A stretch of 64,000 bases of DNA, taken from Turritopsis dohrnii (Eukaryota > Cnidaria > Hydrozoa > Anthoathecata > Oceaniidae). This document shows, one piece after another, positions 62,861 through 64,000 of the stretch. The stretch is from positions 1,922,001-1,986,000 of the forward strand of contig BQMF02000014.1 in assembly GCA_027922465.2 (NCBI GenBank). Direction: 5' to 3'. The notes below the pieces were generated by a model. It saw only the letters and a list, made by a program, of their open reading frames with translations. It ran no database searches and was not told where the DNA came from. Each line of letters begins with the position of its first letter. The first letter of the stretch is position 1. A program made the translations under genes and the position numbers.

Positions 62861-63339
62861 GTTAATATTGCGAGGGAGGTTTTAAGGTGGATTCATCATA
62901 ACTCAAATCACATTTTAAGTCAAAATTTCAAAAAATGTGATTTTTTTCTGAATGTGCTTCCTAATACATCTATTTTAATCAAAATTTATCGCAGAATCAG
63001 AATATCGCATTCATTTTGGCTCAATATTGACAGTCAAACTAATAAATGGATTTTATTGAAGGTCGTTAAAAAAACTAAGCAAAAAAAAAAATTGAAAAAA
63101 TTGTTTGGGGTAAGATTCATAGAGTGTGTTTGCTGCAGTTTGAGACTTTCTCCGTTCGGTTTTCCGTCCATCCGTAAAATGAATAAGTCTACTTTGCTTT
63201 GATGACATTGTATTCATGTAAAAAGCACGAACATATCAGGAAAAGAGACTGATATTCTGACCACAAGAAGCTGGAAGCACAGTATGTGAACATCCTGCAT
63301 TTGCATTTTTACTCTTTGTTATCTGTTTTGAACGGATAA
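62861..63339. other. No gene recognised
   Basis: A 115-codon plus frame (62855-63202) is rich in Lys/Leu, runs through an A-rich tract and has no recognisable domain. Confidence 0.4.
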
Positions 63340-64000
63340 AGATACCCCAAATCAAAGGAGAAGAAGCACTGGAAATACTGACAGTTGTTCAAAGGCAAGC
63401 AGTAAGAAATATTATTCGAAAAAGCGAAAGTATCATGGGAAGAAGTCCAGCAATGATGTGCTGATGTAAAAACTGTTTTTGGCAAAAAGACAACCATGTT
63501 GAAACTACTAAATCATCTGAAGCCATAACTATGTCAGCCTCTGCTTCACAGATCATTGACATTGAAATACAAAGTGCTCCTGTATCATCATTATTATCAA
63601 AATTGCCAATCAATATCGGGATATCGTGGTGTCCATTTTTAGCAAATGTTTTTAGTTCGCTTTGCTGTCCTGAATGAAAAGATGTGAAATCCCTTGAACT
63701 CAGTGACATTGATGTAAAAAAGAACGTTTAAGCAAGTTTCTTACAACTGAAATGTAGAACTTGTGCATACACAAAATCCTTTTTCACATCAAAGCAACTT
63801 GGATTATCAGAAAAGAAACACAAAGATGGTCGCAAGTTTTATGACGTAAACGTCAGAACTGTTTATGCACGTAGACAAGTTGGAGTTGGACATGAACATT
63901 GAAGCTTTGTTGCTTCTTAAATATGCCATCACTCATACTCCCTAACAGTTATGAAAAGATTTCTAATAGATTCAAGGAATCTGCCAAAATGGTGCCAGAA
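63340..64000 (+). pseudogene. Mutator-like transposase fragment, cut by window end
   Basis: Plus-strand sense in three frames: a basic KKRKYHGKKSSND stretch near 63420; SASASQIIDIEIQSAPVSSL near 63540; CRTCAYTKSFFTSKQLGL near 63750; DVNVRTVYARRQVGVGHEH near 63850; and, after a one-base shift near 63900, LKLCCFLNMPSLILPNSYEK running to the end. The cysteine pair followed by N-x-R-x-V-Y-A-x-R and the C-C-F-L-N-M-P motif match the N-terminal part of the Mutator-like transposase domain common in cnidarian and mollusc genomes. The gene is broken but could continue to the right of the window. Confidence 0.55.

Noticed and set aside
63389..63709. 106-codon minus ORF
   Set aside because: Antisense of the Mutator-like transposase fragment.

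Overview
This is AT-rich eukaryotic DNA with long introns, GT/AG splice sites, tRNA-derived SINEs and many nested transposons. Extracellular domains of animal type (NIDO, MAM, Kazal/follistatin-like) point to a metazoan. The transposon mix suggests a non-bilaterian, probably a cnidarian: an integrase plus HECT-like protein, a TTF/DUF4371 hAT, a Helentron and CR1/L2-like LINEs. That placement is inference from sequence character only.

Layout. (1) 259-12227 is a ~12 kb DNA transposon with ~367-bp terminal inverted repeats and a TATA target duplication. It carries two convergent broken genes: a SAM-HECT ubiquitin-ligase-like gene (+) and a DDE integrase gene (-). A LINE (about 727-1720) and a hAT-type transposon (2172-6929, 5-bp TSD) have landed inside the HECT gene. 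Removing the hAT restores the reading frame exactly. (2) 13731-48602 (-) is one large split gene for a secreted modular protein: signal peptide, NIDO, Kazal, MAM, MAM, NIDO, two H-type-lectin-like repeats, follistatin/Kazal, then the start of a third NIDO. Eighteen exons can be placed, with consistent phases and several micro-exons. Its 3' end is not seen and would lie toward or beyond the 12 kb transposon. The second NIDO contains a frameshift. (3) Its introns are filled with mobile DNA: a 1.67-kb and a 1.28-kb non-autonomous element, two SINEs, 5-bp and 6-bp TSD MITEs, a LINE in two pieces, a pogo/Tigger-type element, a 2.3-kb element with ~430-bp TIRs, and a palindromic element built of ~20-bp repeats. 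(4) 49-57 kb is intergenic, with MITEs, a Myb/SANT-bearing element, and two tRNA-Gly(TCC) genes inside a local duplication. (5) About 57.9-62.7 kb is a degenerate Helentron: zinc-finger-like N-terminus, HUH/Y2 Rep, PIF1-like helicase and a C-terminal endonuclease. A ~190-bp segment holding the HUH motif is inverted. (6) The last ~650 bases hold a broken Mutator-like transposase fragment running off the window.

The only clearly cellular genes are the large secreted-protein gene and the two tRNAs. Nearly everything else is transposon-derived and mostly decayed. Coordinates come from reading by eye. Splice sites were chosen by GT/AG, phase and domain continuity, without transcript support.
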